A stretch of 33,135 nucleotides of DNA from Protostelium mycophagum (GCA_002081555.1 MZNV01001136.1:1-33135), one strand, 5' to 3'. Positions 10,936-23,072 are shown, numbered from the stretch's first letter. The notes: generated by a model from the letters alone, not told the origin. Translations and numbers: made by a program.

Positions 10936-13900
10936 ATGCTGCGTCTCATTATTCTACTGCTCACGCTTGCTTTGGCTTGGTCTTTGCACGTTGACGCAGA
11001 AGGAGAGCCATTCAGTCTTCCTCCAATAACGCCAGAATACAGCACAATTGCAACATCAGGGGAGAGACGTGGACTCTTCCATATTCTGGACGAAGTCGCT
11101 GAGGCATTGCGTGACGGTCGACCGGTGGTTGCTTTGGAATCGACTGTGATCTCTCATGGACTTCCATTTCCAGTCAATCTGAGAGTTGGAGAAGAGTTAG
11201 AAGAAACTGTACGTTCGAATGGGGCTATTCCTGCCACCATCGCCCTTATGGATGGTTTGATCTATGTTGGATTAAACAGTACCAAATTGAGACAACTGGC
11301 TGAGGCAGGCCATGGAGCTCACAAGACATCCAGAAGAGACATTGCATACGTGATCGCCTCTAAAAAAGTGGGTGCCACAACAGTATCAGCCACATCTTGG
11401 GTTGCCTCAAAGGTATGATACTTTAGACGTTTGTACATTAATCGACTTACAAATCGAAAATTAGAGATTACAATTCTGATCATAAAAGTGAGTTAATACA
11501 GGTTGGCATCAGTGTTTTCGCCACAGGAGGTGTCGGTGGAGTACATAGAGGAGGACACATCTCTATGGACATCTCTGCAGATCTTACAGAGCTAGGAAGA
11601 ACAAGAGTGGCAGTGGTGTGTGCAGGAGTCAAGTCTATATTAGACATTGGAAGAACACTTGAGTATCTCGAGACACAAGGTGATGATCATTGATGATCTT
11701 AGCGTCTGTAACTCTTCCATCTCTACATTATGAATAATTGCAACTCTATACAAAGGATACACAGTAACAAAAATGGTGATGTAATCCCAATATCGCTACT
11801 AAATTACCAACACAAAAAAGTTGTAGATATTTGAGTGACAGCTCATCAGGTGTCCCCGTAGTAGGCTACAACACCACCGAATTTCCCGCCTTTTTCACTC
11901 GTTCAAGCGGTCACCCCACCTCGGCCACCGTCTCCAGTGCAAGAGATTGTGCCGAGATGATCGATGCCAATGAAAAATTAGGACTGGAAGGAGGGCTAAT
12001 CGTAGCTGTTCCTGTACCACCGGAAGAGGAAGCAGAGCTTCAGGCAAGTTTCCCGCCTTTTTAACATTTCTCTTCTTTGTCGACAAATATGTCGACATTC
12101 ACTGTACATAATGTTGTCTAAAAAGACGGATTTCCCGCCAAAAAAGATGTGCTGATGGAACTAGACCATAGAGGATGCCACTGTGAGAGCGTTAGAGGAG
12201 TCAGTCACGGAGAAGATTCGAGGAAAGGACGCGACACCCTTCTTACTACAGAGAATCTCTGATCTGACCGGAGGTGCATCTCAAAAGGCCAACATTGCCC
12301 TGATCAAGGTGAGAAATTTCCGAGAAAGATCAAGGAGGATTCTTGGAAGAATCTGGTTGTGAAAGTGTGCAGAACAATGCTGCTGTTGGTGCCCGTATCG
12401 CTCATGAGTTGTCACTTCTCAATCAAAAGGGAAGAAAATCCACGGGAAATTCAAGTACTGGACCAACAGGTGTCCCCGTTGTAGTTGGTGGTATGGTTCT
12501 TGACATCATCGGTACCTCTTATGACAGAAATATCATGGAAACTTCCAACCCCGGCCACGGTGATTTCTCAAATTTTTCAGACATTCAGAAATGTTTCCTC
12601 TGACCATCGTAGTGGTTTACAGACAAGGTGGAGTGGGAAGAAACACTTTAGAGGTAAAAATTATACCATTCCATCACCTACTTAGACATTACAGGCTCAG
12701 TTCCGCATGGGAGGATCTCCCTTTTTCATTTCTGCAGTAGGTCGTGACGCATCTGCAGACGTTCTTCTCTCTGGCCTCAGAAAATTCAACGGATTTTCAG
12801 ATACCGGCATCAAAGTCTCCAATACGTAAGTATCACATTGTAGACGAGATTGTAGTTCTGAGATTTTCAGGTCTAATACAGCAGTGTATAATGCGATTTT
12901 GGATCATGATGGAAGGATGATCACTGCTGTCGCAGACATGACCGTTTTCCAAGAAATCACACCCGAATTTGTGAGGAAGTTCGCAGAAACTTTGAGGAGT
13001 TCCCCGATGGTCATTGTAGACGCCAACATCCCTGAGGACACCATGGACGAGGTGAGAATCTAAATTAAGCAGCTTATCGTGATATTGCCATCACCCACTG
13101 GGCACGCATTCCAAAATTGACGTGTTATACGAAAAATTAAAATATAGGTGATCCTACAGCTCTCTTCTGTTCTTCACGCAGATAGATGTTTTTATTGGCT
13201 GCAGGGAAATCCCTCCAAAATTTTACTTTTTGTTGTTGCCTAATTTGGGTAGAGTCTTTGACATCCCCGTATTTCTCGCGAAGTGCCGTCCTGGGCCTTC
13301 CAATCTAGCAGATCTACCGGATTTATTTCGGCTGAAATACACGAGGTGATTCTCTACGCCAGCGGTCGCGTGATTTTGGAACCAACATCTGTTCCAAAAG
13401 CCAGAAAATTAATAGCGCGACTGAACAAAGATATCTCCCTTGTAACCCCCAACGTTGACGAGCTTTTTGCGTTAACCAACACGGTTGTAGACGAGCAGAA
13501 GCACGACCTCAATTTTTTGGCGGGAAAGTGTTCGGAGATATTAGCGAGAGAGGTCGGGTCGGTGCTTTTAAAGATGGGCCCAGAAGGTACCAAAAATGTC
13601 ACAGAAGTAATCTTTGACATTCATAGGGGTTCTCTTCGGGACTTCCGATCCGCTCCATTGTCCGACATCGGAGAAATTAAAAGGTCATTTCTCACACCAC
13701 TTTTATCACTTTAAACCACACCCAGTCTCGAATATTGTCAGCGTAACAGGTTGGTATTCACCAAGTCGACTTGGAATATTTATAGACACCCAGGTGCTGG
13801 GGATTCCCTTGTCGGTGCTTTCGTTTCCTCCCGTTTCGATAAGGCTTCGATTTGCGACAGTATTGAACATGGCTTAGCAGCGGCAAAACTGTCCTTAGAA

Positions 13901-13942
13901 TCTGACCACGCCGTGAGCCCACAATTGAGACCGAAACAATAG
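10936..13942 (+). CDS. psuG-psuK: Fused pseudouridine-5'-P glycosidase / PfkB kinase
   Basis: A multi-exon gene; exons 10936-11412, 11502-11679 and 11850-12043 are clear, then further exons to TAG 13942. The first half is a pseudouridine-5'-phosphate glycosidase: [16 protein letters not shown] with its catalytic Glu, [34 protein letters not shown] with its Lys, and [16 protein letters not shown]. The second half is a PfkB sugar kinase: [31 protein letters not shown] and the catalytic [12 protein letters not shown] at 13740-13830, ending AVSPQL. Together they would phosphorylate pseudouridine and split it to uracil and ribose 5-phosphate; such fusions are known in eukaryotes. The start codon opens a strongly hydrophobic leader ([19 protein letters not shown]), unexpected for a nucleotide-salvage enzyme. 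AATAAA follows at 13982-13987. Confidence 0.92.
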
Positions 13943-14036
13943 AACTGAAAGGCTCAAATCTTCTTGTGCTTTTGAGGCATAAATAAAAAAAGAATTGAGC
14001 GTTGTTATGCTGTCGTGGTAATTTCCTTAAGGGAGT

Positions 14037-15081
14037 ATGTGCTGGGAATGTTTTGTGGGAAATAATCCCGCCATAGGGCTTATGGAAATAAATATAGGGG
14101 GTGTCAAGGAGAACCTTCTCCGCAAGGACTTTCGCACCGTTTCTCACAATCACAAGGAGATGAACTGGGTCAACACACAGAATCACAACATGAGAGAGTG
14201 CAGAAAGAGGGCAGCGAGAGGAGAGATGTGGGAGCCGTCACCAAAGTATTCCCGTGTGGAAGCACCCAGATTATGCAAACCATTAGCACAACTGCCAACA
14301 GACAACTCGTTCAAATGGGATAGTATCATTATACAAGAGGAAGTACCTCACTCAGTACACCCATTCTTTCCATCACTGAGCCAGACCCTTTTCGATGATC
14401 CCCCCGCACTTTTTGAAGAGCAGGATCTCTGGTCATACGGACAGTACTTTAGTGCTTGTTCAGCTACAGAATCATGGTCGTCTATGGACTTTTTCTCTTC
14501 GATTGACAGCATGATTTCGCCACCCGGTTCTTCACCACACAGCCCGGAAGTTAAGGAGGAGTTCGCTAAGGAGACAGCCATAATAGACCCAACTTGCATC
14601 TTTGAGCTCAAGCAGCAACCACACCTCAAACAGAGGAAGTCATACGCTTCAGAGTCACGATACATTCTGCCTAATCCCATCATTGGCTTAAGAGAAGGCC
14701 TGAGACCAATGCTAAATATCATCTCTGGGACCGTTGATGTGGAACTTCTCTGCAATGGGAATGGAAGACCACGGTCCCCCTCACCATCAGGCAAAGAGAA
14801 GCTAATACCAGGAACACCAGGTGGTCTGCAACAGCTCCTCAACGTAAAGGACCTGACCACAAACAAATTTTGTTTGAAGGTGGGTCATGACCTTGCCTCT
14901 TAAGAAGATGATTGACATGCATTAGGCGATGGAGAACAGCTCTGGGGACAAATTCAGATTGAAATTCAATATACAATACGTAACAGAGGATCAAGAAGAA
15001 CACAGCGAGGTGGTCATATCAGAGCCTTTTGAGGTGCACTCCAACGTGAGAGGCAGGAAGAGTCCTGTGCAACATGAGTAA
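14037..15081 (+). CDS. Putative transcription regulator
   Basis: Two exons, 14037-14879 and 14926-15081 (TAA at 15079-15081), join in phase to 332 residues. ATG at 14160 is an equally good start and would give 291. The N-terminal half is low in order and acidic (Phe, Asp, Glu and Ser runs such as FFPSLSQTLFDDPPALFEEQ), like an activation region. The C-terminal 150 residues look folded: KQRKSYASESRYILPNP, then GTVDVELLCNGNGRP, then TNKFCLKAMENSSGDKFRLK and SEPFEVHSNVRGR. Alternating strands and an R-K-rich start suggest a beta-rich DNA-binding domain. Amoebozoan CudA-type factors and plant CBP60-type proteins are possibilities, but I cannot confirm either. Confidence 0.6.
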
Positions 15082-15340
15082 AATTATTGTACAACCGAAC
15101 GTTTCACTCGTTACTCCATTTGTCATGTTGAACGTAATCATTATCATCATTCGTGCAGAACATGTATAAAACAAAGATGACCCGTGAAGAAGAGGGGTGG
15201 CGTTGTAGAATGACTTTATAAGCTCCCGGAAAATATGAGAAGTTACACACACAACCCAATTCCGCTCTGTGGAAGACAGCAGCTCCACAAGATGGCGAAC
15301 TCATGTTTAAAACTAAGAATTACAGCCATTAGAACACGAA

Positions 15341-18154
15341 ATGAGATCCTCCACGACATGGATCTCCATCACATTCTCTCTGCTACTCATGAGTTGTGTT
15401 GAGGGCAGGACACTGTCAGCTACCAAGAATATACTGGAAGTTTTTAAGAATTCCATCACCGAACTGCCGAGAAATCTAGTTAATGGAGTATGGGAGCCGT
15501 TAGGCAAGTCGAATGGCAATGAAATACATGCCGTTACTTTGGCCGTGGCCAATGTGGCCAATGCCTTGCCTCGATGTGAGGCAATGATTTTGCCAGTAAG
15601 TATTATTAAAGTTTGATTTAATCATCGGTTGGCCTGCATTAGCTCATAAATACAGATGAGCACTCCTGGCTCAGAGTTATATGGTAGACAGAGTTCATTT
15701 GTGGAAGTACAAAAGCATTTCTATAATGAAGAGGCAAATAAGTGAGTTCTTTACAAAGACGTTCAATTATTTCCCAAGTCTTGATCGCTTTCCAAACTTC
15801 TTTGCCTTTGGTTGTAGATACACCACGTTACAATGCAGTGGTACTGTGGGCTGCTGTAGTTCAGCAGGTGAATTGGCTGCAAGCTCGAGATTTTTTCAGC
15901 GCCAAGCATTAGACAATAGTGCACAAAAATTGATTCTTTTCAGCAAAGTGGAAAGATGGTTGCAAGAAGAGCAAATTGATTACAAAAAACGAGGAGATTT
16001 CATCCGAATTTCAGGGCCAGTACACCGCCTTGCCCGTTTATTTTCCACCACTTTTCACAAATTCAAATTGATCACAAATGGACAGACAATACTCCGCACG
16101 CCAAACTACACCTTGCCAGAACATGTCAGTTCATTTTCCCGCCAAAAAAAATTAAAAAATCTCATCCCAAATCTCCCGCCAAATCTGTTCAAAATTCAGT
16201 ATAAATTCTAAATTATTGCAGGTGACAGAGTCCATTGATTTTGTGACGAATATGGTCACTTTTCCTCCGACCAGAAGTACCGTTTATGCACATGGCAATG
16301 AACAATTTGAAATTCAAAAAAGGGCGGGAGGTTCTGTCACCCCCAGATTCTTACACCAATTCTACAACAGTGAGTTTCCCGCCAAATTTAGTGATGACGT
16401 GTACAGTACACAATCCATTCGCCACGAATCCCCGTGCAACGCAGTCCATTTTCTCTGCTTTAAATCAGAATTTTTCCCCGGCCGATTTGAGCGTTTTTCA
16501 GTACATAAACGGGCTCCTGCAGGACGCAATTGATTACGTCATCGGCAAGAACAGCCCTTCCACGGTAAGATATCATATCATGTCATGAAGACGTCATGAT
16601 GACATGGGGCAGTGCAGGACGAAACCAGATGATTGTATAGAAGCTTCTCTTGACGTGGGTATTTAAGATATCATCACGTTGATTAACGTGCCCAGGTGCA
16701 ATACATTACCGCGATCGCTCAAGGCGCGAACACCGGGGTGTGGTCCGTCTCAGCCGATTCAAAAGGTGATATTCTCAGAAGCTCACAATTATTTCGACTG
16801 ACTACAACTCGCCAGATCCTTTTTATGACTGGATTATTGATTTAGCACGTGACCCTAATCCCGCACTTGTACATTCGATAAGTTATGGTGAGTTTTTCAG
16901 ATCTGTAAATAGGACACGTCAATGGTGTCTAACTGGCATGTATTAGGAGGGATAGAATCGGCGGAACCCGTTGAAAATATTGCGAGGTTCAACGTGGAGG
17001 CTTGTAAATTGGGGCTGAGGGGTGTCACAATTGTAGTGGCTTCCGGAGATGACGGAGTTTCCGGGTACAATGCCAGGGGGGACCGATCAAAGTGTGAGTT
17101 CTCCACGAAATTTCTGGGGAATTCTGAGATAGGAGAAAATTCTGATAGAATTAAGGCGGATACAACCCGGAATTTCCCGCCAGCAGTCCATATGTACTGA
17201 GTGTCGGCGCGACACAAGGTCCAGAAGTCGGTGGTCCAGAGGTAAAACTTTCTTTGACTTATCACCGAAATTTCTTCGAAATCTCATACAGTCAGGTGTC
17301 CCAATCATCTGACAGGAATGGTCAGATCACCACAGGTGGTGGTTTTTCAGCAGTGAACCCCATCCCATCATGGCAATGTGAGACGACATCAAGATATGTT
17401 CTTAACATTGTACAGACAGGGCAGTGTCGAGGTATATTCAATTGAGACAGTTGACAAGGGGTGGATACAGGGGTTATAATTTGGCGGGAAGGGGCTTTCC
17501 CGATGTCTCCGCATTGGGGATTAATTACGAGACTGTTGTTGGTGAGAGATACACGTCAAGAGGATTTTTCGGGTTCGTTCATATCGACACAGTCTACCGC
17601 ATCCCTTGCCGCACTGCGAAGTCAAGCGTGTCTGAGCGAGGCCAGTACTAAGGTGGGAGACCACTTGGGAAGCCCTCGTGACGAACTCTTTTTTGCCTCC
17701 GTATAAATATTACACAGAGCCTTGTGGTGAATAACAAAAACAGGAGGACAGAAGAGAAGTCTCTCTGGGACCAGCGCCTCAGCTCCTGTCATAGCCGGCA
17801 TGCTCACTTTGATCAACTCCAAGAGATTCGACCTCGGGAAGAGTCCTGTTGGTTTTGTGAACCCTGCGCTGTACAAATTGGCCGAGACCGCAAACCCGAT
17901 CCCCTTCCGGGACATTATTGAGGGGCAAAACAATTGTGTTGCCGGAGCTGCAGGTATTTTTTCAGAAGAGTATTTCACAAAAACACCAATAAGAGCACAA
18001 TGAAAGACATAGAAGACGCTCTGGTTGAAAATCTTCAGATTCGAGTTTGGTGTGTTGTGACCAAGGATTCACCGCGGCACCAGGGTGGGATCCCCTCAGC
18101 GGTCTTGGCAGTGTAGATTTCTTTTTATTATCCACACAACTCGCCTCGTTGTAG
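15341..18154 (+). CDS. TPP1: Tripeptidyl-peptidase 1-type sedolisin (S53)
   Basis: A multi-exon gene from ATG 15341 to TAG 18152-18154; AATAAA follows at 18174-18179. A signal peptide (MRSSTTWISITFSLLLMSC) leads into a pro-domain, including STPGSELYGR, the segment by which the prodomain is recognised, and then a sedolisin catalytic domain. The Ser-Glu-Asp set is present: IEASLDV (Glu and Asp, near 16640), VVASGDDGVSG (oxyanion Asp, near 17045) and SLSGTSASAPVIAG (nucleophile Ser, near 17765). NFPASSPYVLSVGAT, TGGGFSAVNPIPSW and the C-terminal Ca2+-site segment FTAAPGWDPLSGLGSVDF also match. It should be a lysosomal, acid-activated protease that removes tripeptides from N-termini. One intron (about 17543-17741) is near 200 bases; most others are 40-100. 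Confidence 0.93.
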
Positions 18155-18281
18155 ATGTAAAGTCTTGTAAAAGAATAAAATCCAGTTACTTCTTTATTTC
18201 AAAAACGGACAGAAAATTCCTTTTTTGGTTCAAAATTTCGAATTTCCCGCTAAAAAATCTCAACACTCTTCATCGCTGTAA
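18155..18281. other. Short convergent spacer
   Basis: 127 bases separate the stop codons of two convergent genes. It holds the + strand AATAAA at 18174-18179 and one copy of the intron-type word TTTCCCGC near 18243. Confidence 0.6.
18174..18179 (+). terminator. Poly(A) signal of the TPP1-type gene
   Basis: AATAAA begins 20 bases after the TAG at 18152-18154, within the convergent spacer. Confidence 0.7.
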
Positions 18282-21200
18282 TTATCCTCTGTGCTTTCGG
18301 TCATGACCACGGAACTCCGGTCCGAAAGATCGAAAGATTCCAACCTGGACATCCTCGTCCGTTTGTTCTCCAAGGTCCACGATCTCAGGTTTCGCCTGGC
18401 AATATTCAGTACAAGTTGCGGCTTTGCTGCGGAACATTGAAGAAGGTAGATTTTTTTGCTTGCGTTGAGGAATTTCTGCCAAATTCAAGTCCAAAATACC
18501 TCGGTGATGCTAGTTCTATAAACTTTTGGAGATTTGAGGGTGACACCGATTTCTCAGCACGTGACCGGGGGAGGCCATTGAAGTCCTGCTCTTGTAGCGG
18601 GGGTAGTTGTCCGGGGTCTGTGACGGATCTTCCGGATCCGTGTTTAGAAGACGAACTTGTGCTTGGACTTTTGGCAACGTCTATTTGGGACTGAACACAC
18701 CTTTTGAAATCAGAAATTGAATCCAAAAAAAGAAAATACATCTGAAAAAATCGATTGTAGATGGCATACCAACAGATTTTGACGATAATAACACTCTGAT
18801 TCACGCCAGCGGCAGCGAGTAATTTTTGTGCGGCGATCTCGGGGTTGGCAGATTTTGTTGCAGCTTCGACCAACTTTTTTTCTGGAAGGGAGAGGATTTT
18901 ATCCGTCGCGATGATCAGCCAGTGATCCATCGGACCGAGGATCTACAACTGTCAGAAATTTCCAAGAAAAATCCGAGAGATAACCTCTGAGTGCACGAAG
19001 GGGACTGCGTGTTCATCACCGTGCTCGCTGTCTTTTAAAAATCCAATACCAGAATTTTGTTCTGAAATGATTAAAATTTCTTTGCTTTGGAGATTTTTAA
19101 TTTCAAAATTACCTTTTGAGGTTGATTTCTGGCAGAGGTTCACGATTGTAGATTCTCGCACTACCGCAACCCCAACGTTTCCCAGGGAACACACCGTGAT
19201 CTGGTTGTCGACGAATAGTACTGTACAAACTCCGGCACCGGAGTTTGTACCCTCAAAAGATGCGATATGCATGAACTCAGTTTGTGTCTGCGCGTAAGTC
19301 TCACGGAGAATGCTGGTAAAGTCGATCTACAACGAGTTCAGAAAACCAAGGTCCTTTCTTCGATTATTGAAAAATCTTACCTCTTGGTGCGAAAAATTCT
19401 GCAAGATGTTAAGACATGTCTATGAAGAATATAAACTCTTCACCTTATCTTTTGGCGGTTGTACCAATTCGAAAAGCTTCTGTTGCATGGAAGTCTTGCA
19501 GAATTCTGCCGCACGCTTTCCGTTCGACCAGTTGTAGACCTTTCGAGATTTGAATTTCAAATTCTCACAACGGTCATAACGGTCAATTTACCTGGAACAA
19601 GGCGAACTGTGGGGAAGAGAGGAGGTGTTGAGGTTTGTCGGGATTCCATTGATTCTCCTCGGAACCAGATTCAAGAGATCTCCTCTGTTCTTTCGGCTGA
19701 AAATGTCAGTTTGACATGTGACATATTTCTCCTGGAATTCAAATGGATTCTGCGGTATTACGGTAAGGACTCGGTTGTTACCGAGATGATTTCCCAATCG
19801 AAAAGACACAACCTCTTCAATTTTTAACACTCTCTTAAGAACAGAATAAATATATAATAATATAAAATAAAATTGCATGATCCAAAGATTCACGAGATTG
19901 GATTTTAGAGAATTGGAAATTATTTGAATTGTAAAAATTTTTACCACAATTTCAAAAGGTTGCACGATGAGTGGAGATATCTTTTGGTTGTCTGCGCTCC
20001 CGTTTTCCAAGAAAAAATACAATCCTTCTGTGTCCTGCGAATATGTCACTTTATGTCAAAATGACACTGTCATGTCAAATGTCATGACTTCATGGCTCAC
20101 CTCTGGGATCTGACTGCTTTTATATTTCTCCTTGGGTTTTTCGGTTTGCACAAAAGGAAGCTATACCGTCTCAATTATTTGAGACGATGGTGAATTCACA
20201 GAAAATTCCTACCTTCCAAGTATAGGCGAAAGCTTGTGAATTATTTGCCTGCATTTTCAAAACGTATTCCAACCTGATTTTTCTCAGAAAAGTCAGTGAA
20301 ATTTCCTCACCTCCCAAGGTACTTCAATATGGCATTTGTCCCCTTATTGTAGACGAAGGAGGGGGGTGATATGAGTGGGTTTCCACGCACAGAAAGTTTG
20401 ACCAGTGACATACTTCCAAAGGAAATCGGCAGTTTCTGCAGAAAATTGTTCTCCACATCGATGTACCGAAGGGATTCCATCGTGGACAGCTCTGAGGCGA
20501 GTTCGAAGATGCGGTTTCCTGCGGGTTTAGGGTTTAAGGAAGTGAGATTTGGCAACTCACCTTTCAGTTTGAGACGTTCTAAGGCGACGAGAGAAGTGAT
20601 TTCGGCAGGGACGACCTTCCCATCATCAGCAGACGTCCATCATTGATTTTGATGACATGTACACCATGTCATGATGACGTCAGATGACAGCTCACCTTGA
20701 TCCTGTTCCCATTCATATACAACCGTTTCAATTTTTTGAGACTCCACAAGGCCGGAGATATTTCGTTCAACTCGTTATCTGATAGGTCCAATCTCTTCAA
20801 GCTGAGGAATATGTCGAAAAAATCGTGAGGAATTCTATGGATCTTGTTGTGGCTGAGGGATAAGCTTGCAGTACGGTTTGTCGGCAGTATATCCCAGTCG
20901 ACATATGCTGCCACGTCATCCCCCTAAAATTTTCAGAGGATTTTCGATTGTATTTCACAAAAAAATACGCTACTAAAACTCACTGAAAACTCACTGTGAT
21001 TTTCACAAGTTTGCTTTTAACTTGAAAATAAAAATTACCTTTTTCAAAGATTTGAAACGGTCAGTCGAATCACAAATGATCTCTTTCTTGGACAAATCAA
21101 TCTTATTACGGTACACGTATAGCCTGTACCCTGAATCTTCTCAGAAATTTTGCGCGGGAAAATCCACCCACCTCCCACGTCTACAACAGAGTCGATAGTG

Positions 21201-21833
21201 TTGGAAGGCGGTGCGCCGAGATAAAGTGAGAGATTGGAGTCTGCGTTTAAATTGTAAAATTCCAAGTTTTTGTCTCGTTGTAGAACGGTGTGTTTTTGGT
21301 TCATCTCCTCCTCGTCCAGAGAGGGCAAACTGATTGCTATACATATTTAATTTTTCAGATGTTTTATTTTGAAGAATAAAAGAAAATTTGTGGTCATCAT
21401 ATGATTCAATTTGGCATCTGATTACTTCCATCCGAATGGAATCATCATCAATATGAAAGAAAAGGATCTCACCGACTGTCTTGACTTCTTTGCTCAATAC
21501 TAAATGCATATTGTGAGATGTTTCGGGAGGAAAGTAACCCCTTTCTGCGAATGTATTGATGATCTGAGGAAATGTCAACTTGAAGTTGGTGACATTGAAG
21601 ATCAAATGGATCGCAGTCATTCCCTCTCCATTTCCATTCAGTTAAAAACGATGCCTGTTTCTTTTCGAGATATCACATCACATTAAATGAAAGCAACTCA
21701 CCGCCTCTATTGTGGTCGTCGATTGAAAGAAGTCATTCAGTTTCCTCTCTAATCCATTTCCCTTCGTCGGCAGCTCGAACTCGGCTTTGATGTGAAGAAG
21801 GATCCCATCCATTCGGTCCGTGAAAGTCGTCAT
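18282..21833 (-). CDS. LRR protein with degenerate PP2C domain
   Basis: A multi-exon - strand gene; ATG at 21831-21833 is the likely start and the stop is at 18282. N-terminal part (about 21830-21040): an unassigned globular domain (IHLIFNVTNFKLTF, LYVYRNKIDLSKKEI), possibly ubiquitin-like or Ras-associating. Middle (about 20910-20310): leucine-rich repeats (LSLSHNKIHRIPHDFF, LKRLDLSDNELNEI, LKRLYMNGNRIKV, LSVRGNPLISPP). C-terminal half: a PP2C-like domain (FALFQVYNWSNGKRAAEF near 19500; SGAGVCTVLFVDNQITV near 19240; DHWLIIATDKILSL near 18920). In active PP2C enzymes these read DGHGG, GDSR, ASDGLWD and DN; here the first is N-W-S-N-G and the others are altered too, so metal binding should be lost. 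The order resembles PHLPP and the LRR-PP2C part of fungal adenylyl cyclase. A charged, Ser-rich tail ends the protein. Confidence 0.82.
20652..20672. repeat. Intron hairpin, 8-base stem
   Basis: ATGACATG, a five-base loop TACAC, then CATGTCAT: a perfect 8-bp stem inside an intron of the LRR-PP2C gene, three bases upstream of a TGACGTCA palindrome. Confidence 0.6.
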
Positions 21834-21971
21834 AGTTCGCCGCGTGAGCGGTGTTGCGGCTTTCTGCCATGGACGATCCGTTCTCTGTCCATGTGGAGGG
21901 CTGATCGACCTCATAGAACGAGGCAATGAGACAGTTAAATGTCAACTTAGCGTGTGACGTGTGTAAGGGCA

Positions 21972-22085
21972 CTAAAGGTCCTCAACCAAAAAATTTATGG
22001 ATATCCAGAGTTCCTCCATTTGCAGTTGTAGTCTGTTCTTGTCTATCCCCGCAAAATCTTTCCCTATGTATCTGAACTCTCTCAT
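21972..22085 (-). CDS. Short ORF between Ras and LRR-PP2C
   Basis: A 37-codon frame (MREFRYIGKDFAGIDKNRLQ, then an amphipathic end) starts at ATG 22083-22085 and stops at 21972. It lies in the 340 bases between the Ras stop and the LRR-PP2C start, on the same strand. It could be an upstream ORF in the LRR-PP2C leader or a first exon whose junction I could not find. No family recognised. Confidence 0.2.
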   Translation of the reverse strand: MREFRYIGKDFAGIDKNRLQLQMEELWISINFLVEDL

Positions 22086-22173
22086 GATGGAAGAACTCTT
22101 CAAAATCTTAAAAATACAAATAAAAATCCCAATTTAAAAATGAATTGAACATAATTTCAGGCCTTTATTGACC

Positions 22174-23072
22174 TCATAAAAGACTGCAACCGCCTTTGGC
22201 ACCTTTTTTCTTCTTGGGATTGCTTCCTGCGTTGTTTCTCCTGACGAATCTCACCGCCTCGAAGAAAGCCTCTTCTACATTGATCCCAGCCTTGGCCGAG
22301 CTCTCCAGAAATTTACAGCCAAAAGTCTTGGCGAGCTCATTGCCCTCTGTCTGGGAGATCTGTCTGTCTGATTCGAGATCGCACTGTATCATGTTAATGG
22401 AAAATGATGATTTATTTATGTGTTGGGAGATGAATACCTTGTTGCCAACAAGCACCATGGGGACCCTGTCAGAGTCCTTCGCTCTGATGATCTGATCTCT
22501 GAACCCTATTTCAGTCAGAATGGTGCTGTTGTGTACAGCCATGAAATAAAAAGCAAAAGACGCTCACCTTGGACTTCATCAAAACTCATCTTAGATGTGA
22601 TTGAGTAGACGAGAATGAATGCTTGTCCAGCTGATGTATTTCAGATGAATTATTTCAATTGGGCAACAACACTCGCACTCACTTCGCATGTATTGGTCGC
22701 GCATGGCAGAGTACTCCTCTTGTCCAGCAGTATCTGATAATCGTCAGATCGGAGATGCATTTTGATGAAGTAGATATGGACGGGAGCTCACCCAAAATAT
22801 CCAGAAGGCATGCTTCATTGTCTATTGTACAATTTTTACGGTAGCTGTCTTCTATAGCTGAAATCGTGTCAGTCCCGAAAGGCATTTTTCCATTTTACTC
22901 ACTCGGATCATACTCGTCTATAAAATGTCCTTGAATAAACTTGATAGTGAGGGCACTCTTGCCAACACCACCTCCTCCAACAATTACCTACGAAAAGATC
23001 AGATATGGTGAGCACAGACTCCACATGACGAATCTCGTTCTTCAGACCACTTACCAGATCATATGAAGTCAT
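22174..23072 (-). CDS. ras: Ras-family small GTPase
   Basis: Seven exons join exactly (22174-22383, 22438-22505, 22568-22630, 22683-22733, 22792-22857, 22903-22987, 23055-23072) to 186 residues; all junctions are GT-AG and keep the frame. All Ras motifs are present: P-loop GGGGVGKS, switch I YDPTIEDSYRK identical to human Ras effector residues apart from flanks, [17 protein letters not shown] (switch II), NKCD, and SSAKAG. The tail is polybasic ([11 protein letters not shown]) and ends CSLL, a CaaX box whose final Leu favours geranylgeranylation. It should cycle at the plasma membrane under RasGEF and RasGAP control. The residue before Gly12 is Gly, not the usual Ala. A poly(A) signal (TTTATT on +) lies at 22164-22169. 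Confidence 0.97.

Noticed and set aside
14348-14866. 172-codon - strand frame
   Set aside because: Shadow of the + strand regulator exon, whose frame continues in phase through an intron to a stop.
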